This document shows, piece after piece, positions 54,602 to 63,613 of a DNA stretch of 64,000 nt (position 1 is its first letter; every line of letters starts with the position of its first letter). Both the position numbers and the translations under genes were made by a program. Source of the DNA: an uncultured Paracoccaceae bacterium (GTDB taxonomy: Bacteria > Pseudomonadota > Alphaproteobacteria > Rhodobacterales > Rhodobacteraceae); NCBI GenBank assembly GCA_947503765.1, contig CANNFA010000001.1:682001-746000 (forward strand), written 5' to 3'. A model generated the notes under the pieces. That model saw only the letters and a program-made list of their open reading frames with translations, did no database searches and had not been told where the DNA came from.

Positions 54602-56536
54602 TCATCCCTTGCTCTCCGCATAGCGCCGCCGCGCCTCTTCCTGGCGGCCGAAATCGCGCACCATCGCCTCGATCGCCGCCTCGTCCGACTTGTCGGCATA
54701 GCGGAATTCGCTGTCGGCGTAGCGGTTCACCTCCTGGATCACCATGTCCACCGTGATCGGCCGGCGCATGTCCGACAGCATCGCCAGCTTCTCGGCGTAG
54801 GGCTTGAACAGGAACAACTCGGGATCTTCCATCCATTCATCCGGCAATTCGAAATCCAGCGCCCGCACCTTCACCGCATCGGTGATGTTCTTGATCGCCC
54901 GCCCGGTGAACCGCGCATCGGCCTCCTGGATGCCCTTGAGATAGGTGCCGATCTTGGCGATGGTGTCCAGCTTGCCGATCCGGGCCTCGGTCTGCTCCCA
55001 GACGCGCAGCAGCCCCTCTTCCTGCGGGCGCCCGTGCTGTTCGAAGGACCGCGCCACGGCGCGCCGGATCTCCTGCGCGGCATAGAGGTCGTGCTCGCCC
55101 AGCGGGATGTCGTGCCGCTTGCCCAGCAGCAGCGCCAGGATGTCGATGTAATCGTCGCGGCTGATCGGTCCGTCCACCAGGAACCGCGCGCCGGCCCGCT
55201 GGCGCAGCGCGTCATCCACGTTTTCCGGATAGTTCGAGAACATGCCGAAGGTGCAATTTCCCCGCACCACCGTGTTCGCGCCGGCGAACGCCTCCATCAG
55301 CACGGCGGTCACCTCCTGCTGGCCGGCGCTCGATTGCCGGTCGCCGCGCTTGCCGGCGATCTGGTCGATATCGTCCACGGTGCCGAACCCGATCACCTGC
55401 GGGTCCAGGATATTGTCGATGAAGGCGCGCGCATTCTGCCCGGACTTGCCCTGATAGCTGTCGATATTGTCGATGCCGAAATTCTGGTAGCGGAACGGAT
55501 AGCCCGCATTCGTGCAATATTCCGACACCAGACCGGCCATCATCTGGATCAGGGTCGTCTTGCCGGTGCCGGGCGCGCCGTCGCCCATGAAGGTAAAGAT
55601 GAAACCGCCCATCTCGGCGAACGGGTTCAGCTTGCGCTCGAAATCATAGGCCATCAGCATCTTGGCCAGCTTCATCGACTGGTACTTGGCGATGTGGTTG
55701 CCCACGACCTCGTTCGGTTTCTTGAACTGCATGGTCAGCGCGGTGCCGCGCGCCTTGCGGGCCGGGCTGAACCCCTGGATCGGGAAATCGTCGGCCTCGA
55801 CCCGCCAGGACGCGCCGGTAAAGGCGCCCAGCCGCTTCGCGTTCTGCGCCCGCAGGGCGACCTTTTCCATCAGCGCCTCGGCAAAGGCGAGGCAGACGGC
55901 GACCAGCTTCGCCTCGCCATCGGCGAAACTCTCCAGGTCCTGGTCCAGCTCCCACAGCGCGCCATGCAGGGCCAGTTGCGCATTGTCGGTCAGAACCTCG
56001 TCGATCCCGCCGATTTCCACGCTGACCTCGCTGGCCGAGGAGGCCAGAAGAAAGGCCGTCGCATTGGCGAAAACATACAGAACCGCCAGCGATTCGGCGG
56101 CCAGCAATTCAGCAAACTCGGTCGATTGCGGGCCTGCAAGCCGGCCCTGCAGGTTCTCCTTCTTCAACTCCTTCAGCCCGGTCGCTTCCGAATAGGCATC
56201 GCCCACCGCCAGCGCGATCGAGATCGCCCGCCGCAGGCTGCGCATCACCGTCGCCTGCACCGGCGAGATCAGCGCGTCGCCGCCGTCGCAGCCTTCGATC
56301 CGCTCCAGCAGGCGCACCCCTTCGGGCCGCGCGGTGGACCGCGTGACCAGCCCCGGCGTGGTCGAGCGGAACCGCCGCCGCGTGCCGATCCCGCTGGACC
56401 GCTCGGGCGCGGCGCGTTCCGGCGCGCCGGCAATGCGCGGCGCATGATCGAACCCTTCAAGCATCCGCGTCGCCGCGGCGTAATGCGCGGTGATCTCCTC
56501 CTCGCGCAATTCCATCTGATCGCCGGAAACACTCAT
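54602..56536 (-). CDS. AAA+ ATPase of unknown role
   Basis: 644 residues. About 300 N-terminal helical residues precede an AAA+ domain: Walker A GDGAPGTGKTT (318-328, K326), Walker B FGTVDDIDQ (D388, D389), sensor-1-like FSNYPENVDD (N435) and arginine-finger candidates in ALRQRAGARF (R445/R447). The C-terminal 150 residues (ATEARIGKLDTIAKIGTY, GRAIKNITDAVKVRALDFEL) form the helical lid. No protease, nuclease or membrane segment. It may remodel the coiled-coil or other operon partners. The start ATG is MSVSGDQMELREEE. Confidence 0.85.
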   Translation of the reverse strand: MSVSGDQMELREEEITAHYAAATRMLEGFDHAPRIAGAPERAAPERSSGIGTRRRFRSTTPGLVTRSTARPEGVRLLERIEGCDGGDALISPVQATVMRSLRRAISIALAVGDAYSEATGLKELKKENLQGRLAGPQSTEFAELLAAESLAVLYVFANATAFLLASSASEVSVEIGGIDEVLTDNAQLALHGALWELDQDLESFADGEAKLVAVCLAFAEALMEKVALRAQNAKRLGAFTGASWRVEADDFPIQGFSPARKARGTALTMQFKKPNEVVGNHIAKYQSMKLAKMLMAYDFERKLNPFAEMGGFIFTFMGDGAPGTGKTTLIQMMAGLVSEYCTNAGYPFRYQNFGIDNIDSYQGKSGQNARAFIDNILDPQVIGFGTVDDIDQIAGKRGDRQSSAGQQEVTAVLMEAFAGANTVVRGNCTFGMFSNYPENVDDALRQRAGARFLVDGPISRDDYIDILALLLGKRHDIPLGEHDLYAAQEIRRAVARSFEQHGRPQEEGLLRVWEQTEARIGKLDTIAKIGTYLKGIQEADARFTGRAIKNITDAVKVRALDFELPDEWMEDPELFLFKPYAEKLAMLSDMRRPITVDMVIQEVNRYADSEFRYADKSDEAAIEAMVRDFGRQEEARRRYAESKG

Positions 56537-56588
56537 CTCGAAATCCCGTTCCTGTCCGCCTTGAAATCACCGCCGGGGCACGCCCCGC

Positions 56589-56652
56589 ATCCTCATCTTG
56601 CCGCAAATACCTCGGGGGAGTCGCCAAAGGCGACGGGGGCAGCGCCCCCGAT
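56589..56652 (-). repeat. Intergenic double-hairpin repeat, copy 4
   Basis: On the minus strand: GGGGGC-GCT-GCCCCC, GTCGCC-TTT-GGCGAC, then TCCCCCGAGGTATTTGCGG and CAAGATGAGGATG. It begins 30 bases after the 380-residue gene stop and lies inside the AAA+ operon, before the ATPase start. Sense orientation as in the other copies. Confidence 0.75.
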
Positions 56653-56681
56653 TTCCCGTCCCCGCCGCCCGGCCGCGATCC

Positions 56682-57824
56682 TCACCGGTAACTCACCACC
56701 TGCCCCGAGCGGGACACCACGAACTTGCGCACCTCGCGAAAGCCCGGTGGCCGCTTTTCGGCAAGCACCTGATAGGGCCGCGCGGGCATGATGATCGACC
56801 GCTGGGTGGCGGTGGCGCCGGTTTCCACGCCGCGCCCGGCGAACGGGTCCAGCGCGAAGATCTCGCGCTCGACCCGGCCGAACCAGCCGGATTTCTCCAT
56901 CTCCACCCGGTCGCTGTCCAGCCGCTCCTCGGTCCAGGCCAGCGCCCAGTCCTGCCCTTCGGGCGCGCGCGCCTCCTCCAGCACGTCGTGGATCGGCCCG
57001 GTCTGCAGCGTGTAGCCCGCCGAATACATCGGCCCGACATGGAACCGGCGCAGCCGCTTGGGGTGCAGATCGTCGAAATCGCGGTCGAAGCCCTGCGCGA
57101 TGGTCAGCAGCTTCAGCCCGGCCAGCGATTGCGCCATCAGGTGCGCCTGCGCCTCGGGCCAGCGGCGGTCGTCCACCGGCAGGCCGCGCCCGCCACTGTC
57201 CTCGATCTCCATCAGGTAGATCGTCGGCAGGTTCACCTGGCTGTCATAGACCGCCCAGTGCAGCAGGTACTTGCGCCGGTCCGGCCCCATATCGCCCAGC
57301 CAGCGCGCCTCGGGATCGTTCTGCGCCCAGAACAGCCCGCCGCGCTCCAGCGCCTCGTAGTAAAGCCGCTGCGACATAGAGAATTGCAGCTTGGTCGGGA
57401 TCGCCAGGTCGCCGACGATCTGGCGGACCATCTCATCCCGGAGCGCTTCGGCGCTCATCATCCCGGCCAGGTGCCGTTCGGCCTGCTGGGCGTCGTTCGC
57501 CATGGTCAGAAGCTCGCGAAACACCGGAAAGCCGCTGTCGGTGCGGTCGATGGCGACCGAGCCGAAGAACGCGCCCACGTCGCGCCCGGTCATCAGGTAT
57601 TTCAGGCTCAGCGCGCGAAACGTCCCGGCGATGCGGCCGACATATCCGCCCAGCACCTTCACATCCAGCCGCGTCAGCGCGCCTTCATCCTCCATCACCG
57701 CCGCGACGCGGGCGAGATGGCCGGTGATCGTCTCGAATTTGCGGAAATAGCGCCGCGCCTCGAAGGTTTCGGTCAGGCCGGCGTGATCGCGGCTCAGATC
57801 CTCTCCGGTGACACGCTCCGTCAT
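56682..57824 (-). CDS. Conserved soluble protein of unknown function in the AAA+ operon
   Basis: 380 residues, mixed alpha/beta, no signal peptide or membrane helix. It contains ARRYFRKFETITGHLARVAA at the start, KLQFSMSQRLYYEALERGGL in the middle and HVGPMYSAGYTLQTGPIHDV and FVVSRSGQVVSYR near the end. I do not recognise a family or catalytic motif (no HExxH, no Walker motif). It follows the coiled-coil gene by 87 bases and precedes the ATPase by 145 bases, which hold a repeat copy. Confidence 0.7.
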   Translation of the reverse strand: MTERVTGEDLSRDHAGLTETFEARRYFRKFETITGHLARVAAVMEDEGALTRLDVKVLGGYVGRIAGTFRALSLKYLMTGRDVGAFFGSVAIDRTDSGFPVFRELLTMANDAQQAERHLAGMMSAEALRDEMVRQIVGDLAIPTKLQFSMSQRLYYEALERGGLFWAQNDPEARWLGDMGPDRRKYLLHWAVYDSQVNLPTIYLMEIEDSGGRGLPVDDRRWPEAQAHLMAQSLAGLKLLTIAQGFDRDFDDLHPKRLRRFHVGPMYSAGYTLQTGPIHDVLEEARAPEGQDWALAWTEERLDSDRVEMEKSGWFGRVEREIFALDPFAGRGVETGATATQRSIIMPARPYQVLAEKRPPGFREVRKFVVSRSGQVVSYR

Positions 57825-57911
57825 CGCGGCGCCCGGCGCCGGCCCGCGGACAGCCTTGCGCCGCGCGCCCCGGCGGCGCGGCGCGGCCCGATCAGTCCGG
57901 CCGGCATCCGA

Positions 57912-58994
57912 TCAGCCATTCGCTCCATAAAGGTTCTTGTCATGCTTCTCGACGATGGCGGCAAAGCGCCGGGCAAAGCGTTCGTCCGCCTTGGCCTTCT
58001 GCTCCAGCACCTTGCGGGCAAAGACCATGTGATCCTCGTGCGCCTCCATCATGTCGGCCATGCGCTGGTTGGTGGCGGTGCCGATCGCGGCCATGGCGGC
58101 CTGCGCCTCCTTGTCGGTCTGCACCCCGATCTCGTTGATCCGGTGCGCCACGTCCTGCTGCTGCGCGGTCTTGAGCGACTTGGTCAGCGCGTCGTACAGC
58201 ACCACGCGCTGCTTGGTGTCGGTCTGCAGCTTGTTGATCAGCACCATCTGCGTCGCCGCCTGGTTCTGCAGGCTGTCCACCCAGGTCTTGCCCTTCTCGA
58301 TATAGCGCTCCAGCGTCTGCGACTTGGCCAGCTTGACCTGCTCCTGCTGCACCATCTCGTTGTAGCGCGCGTTCAGCGCGGCCAGCTCGCTTTCCAGCTT
58401 GGTGCGCGCCGCCGCGTCCTGCTCGACGCTGATCCGGTTTTCCAGCTCGATGATCTTCGGGTCCATGTCCTGGATCTCGACCCGCAGCGCCTCCAGCTCC
58501 GACACGGTCGCCTCGCGGTCGTCCAGCGTGCCGGTCAGGTTCGCCTCCACCTGGTCCTTGTGCTTGTTCAGAACCGCCAGCTGGTTTTCGAGCAGCTTGA
58601 CGATGGTATCGGACTTGCCGATCAGGTCCTGCAGCTTGTCGTCGATATTGGCGGTGCGGATCCGCTCCTCGCGCATCGAATCGGCCTTGCCGGGGGCGAA
58701 GATGCCGACAAAGCTCTCCCAGCCGGTGCGGGTGCGCATCTCGTCGAAATCCTGGCTGAACCCGGCGGTCACGTCGTCGAGGCCCATGATAAGCTCGGCG
58801 ATGTTGGCGTTCATCAGCTCGGTATGGGAATGCACGTCGTCCAGCGTCGCGTTCTCGATGTCGATGGCGATATCCTCGCCGGACTTCGCCTTGGCGCCCA
58901 TCGTCTCGACCCGGCTGGTCAACTCGGAAATCCTGGCCTGCGCCTCGGCCACCTGGGCCTGGCTCTCGCGTACCTGGGCGTCGAAATCGCTCAT
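57912..58994 (-). CDS. Long coiled-coil protein, DUF6384-like
   Basis: 360 residues, almost entirely helical. Residues 1-60 are a coiled coil (VRESQAQVAEAQARISELTS) with further long ones at about 120-250 (LLENQLAVLNKHKDQVEANL; LESELAALNARYNEMVQQEQ). A non-coil segment around 75-110 contains TRTGWESFVGIFAPGKADSM. No membrane segment. The layout resembles TelA/PspA-type scaffold proteins only in general shape. I believe it is DUF6384, unknown function. First gene of the operon; the 164 bases upstream contain its promoter, not identified. Confidence 0.68.
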   Translation of the reverse strand: MSDFDAQVRESQAQVAEAQARISELTSRVETMGAKAKSGEDIAIDIENATLDDVHSHTELMNANIAELIMGLDDVTAGFSQDFDEMRTRTGWESFVGIFAPGKADSMREERIRTANIDDKLQDLIGKSDTIVKLLENQLAVLNKHKDQVEANLTGTLDDREATVSELEALRVEIQDMDPKIIELENRISVEQDAAARTKLESELAALNARYNEMVQQEQVKLAKSQTLERYIEKGKTWVDSLQNQAATQMVLINKLQTDTKQRVVLYDALTKSLKTAQQQDVAHRINEIGVQTDKEAQAAMAAIGTATNQRMADMMEAHEDHMVFARKVLEQKAKADERFARRFAAIVEKHDKNLYGANG

Positions 58995-59158
58995 CAGTCA
59001 TCCAATCCGAAAAAATTGTTCGCTGTCTATCTCAGCGCTCTTTATCCCGATTGCAAGCGTCCGTCATCCTGTTTCGCGGTGCGCCCGCACGCATCCGCCG
59101 GCTTGGCTTCCGGGCCTGCTCGGGTAAGGTGCGGGTATCCGGAAGGCAGGAGGGCACC

Positions 59159-59899
59159 ATGCGGCTGGCCGGCAAGACCGCCATCGTCACCGGCGCGGGG
59201 TCGGGCTTCGGCGCGGGCATCGCGCGCAGGTTCGCGGCCGAGGGCGCGCGGCTGATCGTGGCCGACATCGAAGCGGACGCCGCCCGCCGCCGTGCCGGCG
59301 AAACCGGCGGCACGGCGTTCACGGTCGATGTGTCGGACAATGCCGGCATGGCCGCGCTGGCCAATGCCGCGCTGGATCTGTTCGGCGCGCCCGACATCCT
59401 GGTGAACAATGCCGGCATCACCCACCTGCCGATGCCGATGGAGGATGTGCCCGAGGACATGTTCGACCGCGTCCTCGACGTGAACGCGAAATCGGTCTAC
59501 CTCGCCGCGCGCCACATCGTGCCGGCGATGAAGACCCGCGGCTCCGGTGCGATCCTGAACATCGCCTCGACCGCGGGGCTGTCGCCGCGCCCGGGCCTCA
59601 GCTGGTACAACGCGTCGAAGGGTTGGATGATCACCGCGACGAAATCCATGGCCGTCGAACTCGCCCCGCACGGCATCCGCGTCAACGCACTCTGCCCCGT
59701 CGCGGGCGAGACCCCGCTACTCAAGAGCTTCCTGGGCGAGGATACCCCCGAACGCCGCGCCGCCTTTCTGGCCACGATCCCGCTGGGCCGCTTCTCGACC
59801 CCGGAAGATCTGGGCAGCGCCGCCTGCCATCTGTGCTCGGACGAGGCGGGCATGGTGACCGGCATCGCCATGGAGATCGACGGCGGCCGCTGCATCTGA
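59159..59899 (+). CDS. Short-chain dehydrogenase/reductase
   Basis: 246 residues, complete classical SDR: cofactor loop TGAGSGFGAGIA, NNAG (LVNNAGITHLP), catalytic Ser in NIASTAG, and Tyr/Lys in YNASK. D36-D38 region (IVADIEADAA) suggests NAD(H) preference. C-terminal FSTPEDLGSAACHLCSDEAG and GIAMEIDGGRCI are typical. The likely chemistry is alcohol/ketone interconversion, related to 3-oxoacyl-ACP or sugar dehydrogenases; substrate unknown. ATG at 59159 follows GGCAGGAGGGCACC, a strong ribosome-binding site. Confidence 0.9.
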   Translation: MRLAGKTAIVTGAGSGFGAGIARRFAAEGARLIVADIEADAARRRAGETGGTAFTVDVSDNAGMAALANAALDLFGAPDILVNNAGITHLPMPMEDVPEDMFDRVLDVNAKSVYLAARHIVPAMKTRGSGAILNIASTAGLSPRPGLSWYNASKGWMITATKSMAVELAPHGIRVNALCPVAGETPLLKSFLGEDTPERRAAFLATIPLGRFSTPEDLGSAACHLCSDEAGMVTGIAMEIDGGRCI

Positions 59900-59992
59900 T
59901 CGAGGCATCCGGCCGCAGAAAACCCCCGCTCCAGGCTTCTCCTTGGCAAAAATACGCATCTTCCCGCCCCTTCCGCCACACAGGTACCCGAC

Positions 59993-60991
59993 ATGAAACA
60001 TCCCACAATGAAACCGGGGCCGCGCAACCTGATCACCGACATTCCCGGCCTGCGCGTCGGCAATGCCGAGGACGCGCGCGTGAAGACCGGCGTGACCGTG
60101 CTGACCGCCGATGCGCCCTTCACCGCCGCCGTGCATGTCATGGGCGGCGCGCCCGGCACGCGCGAGACCGACCTTCTGGCGCCCGACCGGTTGGTACAGC
60201 AGGCCGACGCGCTGGTGCTGTCGGGCGGCTCGGCGCTGGGGCTGGCGGCGGCAAGCGGCGTCGCCGACGCGCTGCGCGCCGCCGGGCGCGGCTTTGCCGT
60301 GGGGGGGCAGCGGGTGCCGATCGTTCCCGCCGCGATCCTGTTCGACCTGCTGAACGGCGGCGACAAGGACTGGCGCGAAAACCCTTATCCCGCGCTGGGC
60401 ACGTCCGCGCTGCACGGGGCGGCAACCGATTTCACGCTCGGCAGCGCCGGGGCCGGGTGCGGCGCGACCACGGCGGGGCTCAAGGGCGGTCTCGGATCCG
60501 CCTCGCTGGTGCTGCCCTCGGGCCATACCGTCGGCGCGCTGGTGGCGGTGAACGCGGTGGGCAGCACCACGGTCGACGACACGCCGCATTTCTGGGCCGC
60601 CCTGTTCGAGCTGGACGCCGAGTTCGGCGGGCGCGGCGCGGCGGCGCATCCCGATCCCCTGCCCTTCGCCACCAAGGGCGATGCGCAGAACACCACCATC
60701 GCCATAATCGCCACCGATGCCGCGCTGGACCAGGCGCAGGCCACCCGCATGGCCACCGCCGCGCATGACGGGCTGGCCCGCGCCATCGTGCCCAGCCACA
60801 CGCCGATGGACGGCGATCTGGTCTTTGCCGCCGCCACCGGAGCGCGGCCGCTGACCGATCCGGGCGCCGACACGCTGGTGCTGGGCCATGCCGCCGCGCT
60901 GTGCCTGGCGCGGGCCGTCGCGCGCGGCGTCTACCTGGCCAGCCCGGCGCCGGGCGATCCGTTTCCCTGCTGGCAGGCCCGCTTCGGCTGA
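59993..60991 (+). CDS. P1 family peptidase (DmpA/L-aminopeptidase-like)
   Basis: 332 residues of the Ntn-hydrolase-like P1 family. Conserved blocks: NLITDIPGLRVGNAEDARVK (start), VLSGGSALGLAAASGV, GSAGAGCGATTAGLKGGLGS and the segment AVNAVGS. These enzymes are self-cleaving and release N-terminal residues or act on beta-peptides (family knowledge). No signal peptide, so probably cytoplasmic. The cleavage residue is not assigned with certainty. It stands 94 bases after the SDR gene. Confidence 0.88.
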   Translation: MKHPTMKPGPRNLITDIPGLRVGNAEDARVKTGVTVLTADAPFTAAVHVMGGAPGTRETDLLAPDRLVQQADALVLSGGSALGLAAASGVADALRAAGRGFAVGGQRVPIVPAAILFDLLNGGDKDWRENPYPALGTSALHGAATDFTLGSAGAGCGATTAGLKGGLGSASLVLPSGHTVGALVAVNAVGSTTVDDTPHFWAALFELDAEFGGRGAAAHPDPLPFATKGDAQNTTIAIIATDAALDQAQATRMATAAHDGLARAIVPSHTPMDGDLVFAAATGARPLTDPGADTLVLGHAAALCLARAVARGVYLASPAPGDPFPCWQARFG

Positions 60992-61076
60992 CGGGCCGCT
61001 GCCGGCGGTGCACCCTTGCCCGAAGGCGCCGGCGCGCTCTATCTCAAGGCAAACCCCTTTTTGCCCGGAGGCTTTC

Positions 61077-62555
61077 ATGCTCGACTCCAAAACCGACCTT
61101 GCCGGCCTGCTCAAGGATCCCTCGCTGCTTGTCGAAAAGGCGTTTCTCGCCGGCGAATGGACGGCCGCCGCGTCCGGCGCCACCTTCGATGTCACCAACC
61201 CGGCGCGCGGCGACGTGATCGCACGTGTCGCCGACCTGACCCGTGACGAGGCGGCGCGCGCCATCGACGCCGCCCATGCCGCGCAGAAGGACTGGGCCGC
61301 GCGCACCGCCAAGGACCGCTCGAACCTGCTGCGCGCGTGGTACGACCTGATGGTCGAGAACGCGGACGATCTGGCCACGATCCTGACCGCCGAGCAGGGC
61401 AAGCCGCTGGCCGAGGCGAAAGGCGAGATCATGTACGGCGCCTCGTTCATCGAATGGTTCGCCGAGGAAGCCCGCCGCGTCTATGGCGAGACGATCCCCG
61501 GCCACCAGCCCGACAAGCGCCTGACCGTGATCCGCCAGCCGATCGGCGTCGCCGCGTGCATCACGCCGTGGAACTTCCCGAACGCGATGATCACCCGCAA
61601 GGCCGCCCCCGCGCTGGCCGCAGGCTGCGCCATGGTGGTGCGCCCGCCCTCGCAGACGCCGCTTTCGGCGCTGGCCACCGCCATTCTGGCCGAACGCGCC
61701 GGGATCCCAAAGGGCATCCTGTCGGTGATCCCGTCCTCCAGCGCGTCGGAAATCGGCAAGGAATTCTGCGAGAACCCGAAGGTGCGCAAGCTGTCCTTCA
61801 CCGGCTCCACCGAGGTGGGGCGCATCCTGCTGCGGCAGGCCGCGGACCAGGTCAAGAAATGCTCGATGGAGCTGGGCGGCAACGCGCCCTTCATCGTGTT
61901 CGACGATGCCGATCTGGATGCCGCCGTCGAAGGCGCGATCATGTGCAAGTTCCGCAATAACGGGCAGACCTGCGTCTGCGCCAACCGCATCTACGTGCAG
62001 GACGGCATCTACGACGCCTTCGCCGAAAAACTGGCTGCCGCGCTGGAAAAGCGCAAGGTTGGCGACGGTCTCAAGGAGGGCACCGACCTTGGCCCGCTGA
62101 TCGACGCGGACGCCGTGGACAAGGTCCGCGAACACCTGGAGGACGCCAGGGCCAAGGGCGCCACCGTGTTCTACGGCGGCAACGGCCACGAGGCGGGCGA
62201 GCTGTTCTTCGAGCCGACCATCGTCACCGGCGCGACGCAGGACATGGCCTTCGCGACCGAGGAAACCTTCGGCCCGCTCGCCCCGCTGTTCCGCTTCAGG
62301 GACGAGGACGAGGTGATCGCGATGGCGAACGACACGATCTTCGGCCTCGCCTCGTATTTCTATGCGCGCGACCTTTCCCGCGTCTACAAGGTGGCCGAGG
62401 CGCTGGAATACGGGATCGTCGGGGTCAATACCGGCATCATCTCGACCGAGGTGGCGCCGTTCGGCGGGGTCAAGCAATCGGGCCTCGGGCGCGAAGGCTC
62501 GCGCCACGGGATCGAGGAATATCTGGAGATGAAATACATCTGCATGAGCGTCTGA
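61077..62555 (+). CDS. gabD: Succinate-semialdehyde dehydrogenase (NAD(P)+)
   Basis: 492 residues, close to E. coli GabD over the whole length: ITPWNFPNAMITRKAAPALA, LSFTGSTEVGR, catalytic Glu in MELGGNAPFIVFDDADLDAA, catalytic Cys in NNGQTCVCANR, and EETFGPLAPLFRF plus the C-terminal SGLGREGSRHGIEEYLEMKY. It oxidises succinate semialdehyde to succinate in 4-aminobutyrate breakdown. The cofactor-binding Lys in VVKPA reads Arg (VVRPPSQT). ATG at 61077 follows CCCGGAGG. Confidence 0.93.
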   Translation: MLDSKTDLAGLLKDPSLLVEKAFLAGEWTAAASGATFDVTNPARGDVIARVADLTRDEAARAIDAAHAAQKDWAARTAKDRSNLLRAWYDLMVENADDLATILTAEQGKPLAEAKGEIMYGASFIEWFAEEARRVYGETIPGHQPDKRLTVIRQPIGVAACITPWNFPNAMITRKAAPALAAGCAMVVRPPSQTPLSALATAILAERAGIPKGILSVIPSSSASEIGKEFCENPKVRKLSFTGSTEVGRILLRQAADQVKKCSMELGGNAPFIVFDDADLDAAVEGAIMCKFRNNGQTCVCANRIYVQDGIYDAFAEKLAAALEKRKVGDGLKEGTDLGPLIDADAVDKVREHLEDARAKGATVFYGGNGHEAGELFFEPTIVTGATQDMAFATEETFGPLAPLFRFRDEDEVIAMANDTIFGLASYFYARDLSRVYKVAEALEYGIVGVNTGIISTEVAPFGGVKQSGLGREGSRHGIEEYLEMKYICMSV

Positions 62556-62587
62556 CCCGGCGCCGCCTTTCCGCTCGGGCAAGTTCC

Positions 62588-62626
62588 CGGATCGGAACAA
62601 TTGGTTCCAATTCCCTAACCGATCCG
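62588..62626. repeat. Nested inverted repeat after gabD
   Basis: Outer arms CGGATCGG (62588-62595) and CCGATCCG (62619-62626); inside is GGAAC-AATTG-GTTCC (62594-62608). Located 33 bases after gabD and 65 before the next start. AT-rich centre and symmetry suggest an operator or a terminator-like stem; no T-run follows. Confidence 0.5.
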
Positions 62627-62690
62627 AAAACCTTCTCTGCCAGGATGGTCTTCGGGTCGGGGTCTCGCGGAATGCGCCGGGGGTGTGCGG

Positions 62691-63518
62691 ATGAACATGA
62701 TAAGCCCGCAAGCGGGATCGCTTGAATACTACCCGTGCCATTACGGGTCGTCGAAACTGCTGTTCCGCGGGCCGCCGCGGCGGCTTCGGGGCCGCTATGT
62801 CGCCTGCATCGGCAGCACCGAAACCTTCGGGCAGTACATCCGGCACCCCTATCCCGACCTGCTGGAGGATGCGCTGGGCCTGCCCTGCATCAACCTGGGC
62901 TGCCGGAATGCCGGGATCGACGCGTTCCTGTCCTGCCCCAGCCTTGTCGACATCGCCGCCATGGCGAAGGTGACGGTGGTGCAGGTGATGGGGGCGGCCA
63001 ACATGTCGAACCGGTTCTACACCGTCGATCCGCGCCGCAACCACCGCTTCATCCGCGCCTCGCGCAAGCTCAAGCAGCTCTACCCCGAGATCGACTTTCG
63101 CGAATTCGAGCAGACCGCGCATATGCTGACCGCGCTGGCGCGCACCGGGCCGGAGCGGCTGCAACAGGTCCGTCATGAGGTGCAGACAGCCTGGGTCGCG
63201 CGCATGACATCGCTGATCGCGCAGATCGGCGGGCCGGTCGTATTGCTGTGGATGGCCGATCACGCGCCCTATTCGCGGGCCGCCGGCGGCACGATCTGCC
63301 GCGATCCGCTGTTCATCGACCGCGCGATGCTGGACGCGGCCGGCCGCGGCACGGCCGGCCTGATCGAGGTCGTGGCCTCGCCCGAGGAGGTGGATACCGG
63401 CTTTGCCGAGATGGTGTTCGGCCCGCTGGAGCAGGAGGCCGCGCGCGAGATGCTGGGCCCCGCCGCGCATCGCCGCGCCGGGGCCGCGCTGGCGGATGCC
63501 CTCCGCCGCCAGATATGA
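62691..63518 (+). CDS. DUF6473-like protein
   Basis: 275 residues. LEYYPCHYGSSKLLFRGPPR followed by YVACIGSTETFGQYIRHPYP and NLGCRNAGIDAFL recall the SGNH-like fold of DUF6473, found in Rhodobacteraceae. Its GSTE and N(A)GID positions could correspond to blocks I and III of SGNH hydrolases but a complete catalytic set is not demonstrated. No signal peptide. ATG at 62691 with GGGGGTG upstream is preferred over a GTG two codons earlier. Confidence 0.65.
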   Translation: MNMISPQAGSLEYYPCHYGSSKLLFRGPPRRLRGRYVACIGSTETFGQYIRHPYPDLLEDALGLPCINLGCRNAGIDAFLSCPSLVDIAAMAKVTVVQVMGAANMSNRFYTVDPRRNHRFIRASRKLKQLYPEIDFREFEQTAHMLTALARTGPERLQQVRHEVQTAWVARMTSLIAQIGGPVVLLWMADHAPYSRAAGGTICRDPLFIDRAMLDAAGRGTAGLIEVVASPEEVDTGFAEMVFGPLEQEAAREMLGPAAHRRAGAALADALRRQI

Positions 63519-63613
63519 CGGCGCACCCGCCAGGACCGAAACGCGCCGCCGCCCCCTTGATGAGCGTTGAGGCGCGGGCCGGGGTTTGCTAGGTCTCGTT
63601 TCACCCTGCACAT

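Noticed and set aside
56682-57824. Metallopeptidase label for the 380-residue operon protein
   Set aside because: No HExxH or similar zinc-binding motif is visible, so no enzymatic function is claimed.
59936-59964. Possible fifth repeat copy (CTTCTCCTTGGCAAAAATACGCATCTTC)
   Set aside because: Its reverse complement resembles the repeat tail, but the double hairpin is missing and orientation is opposite to the upstream gene, so it may be a different element.
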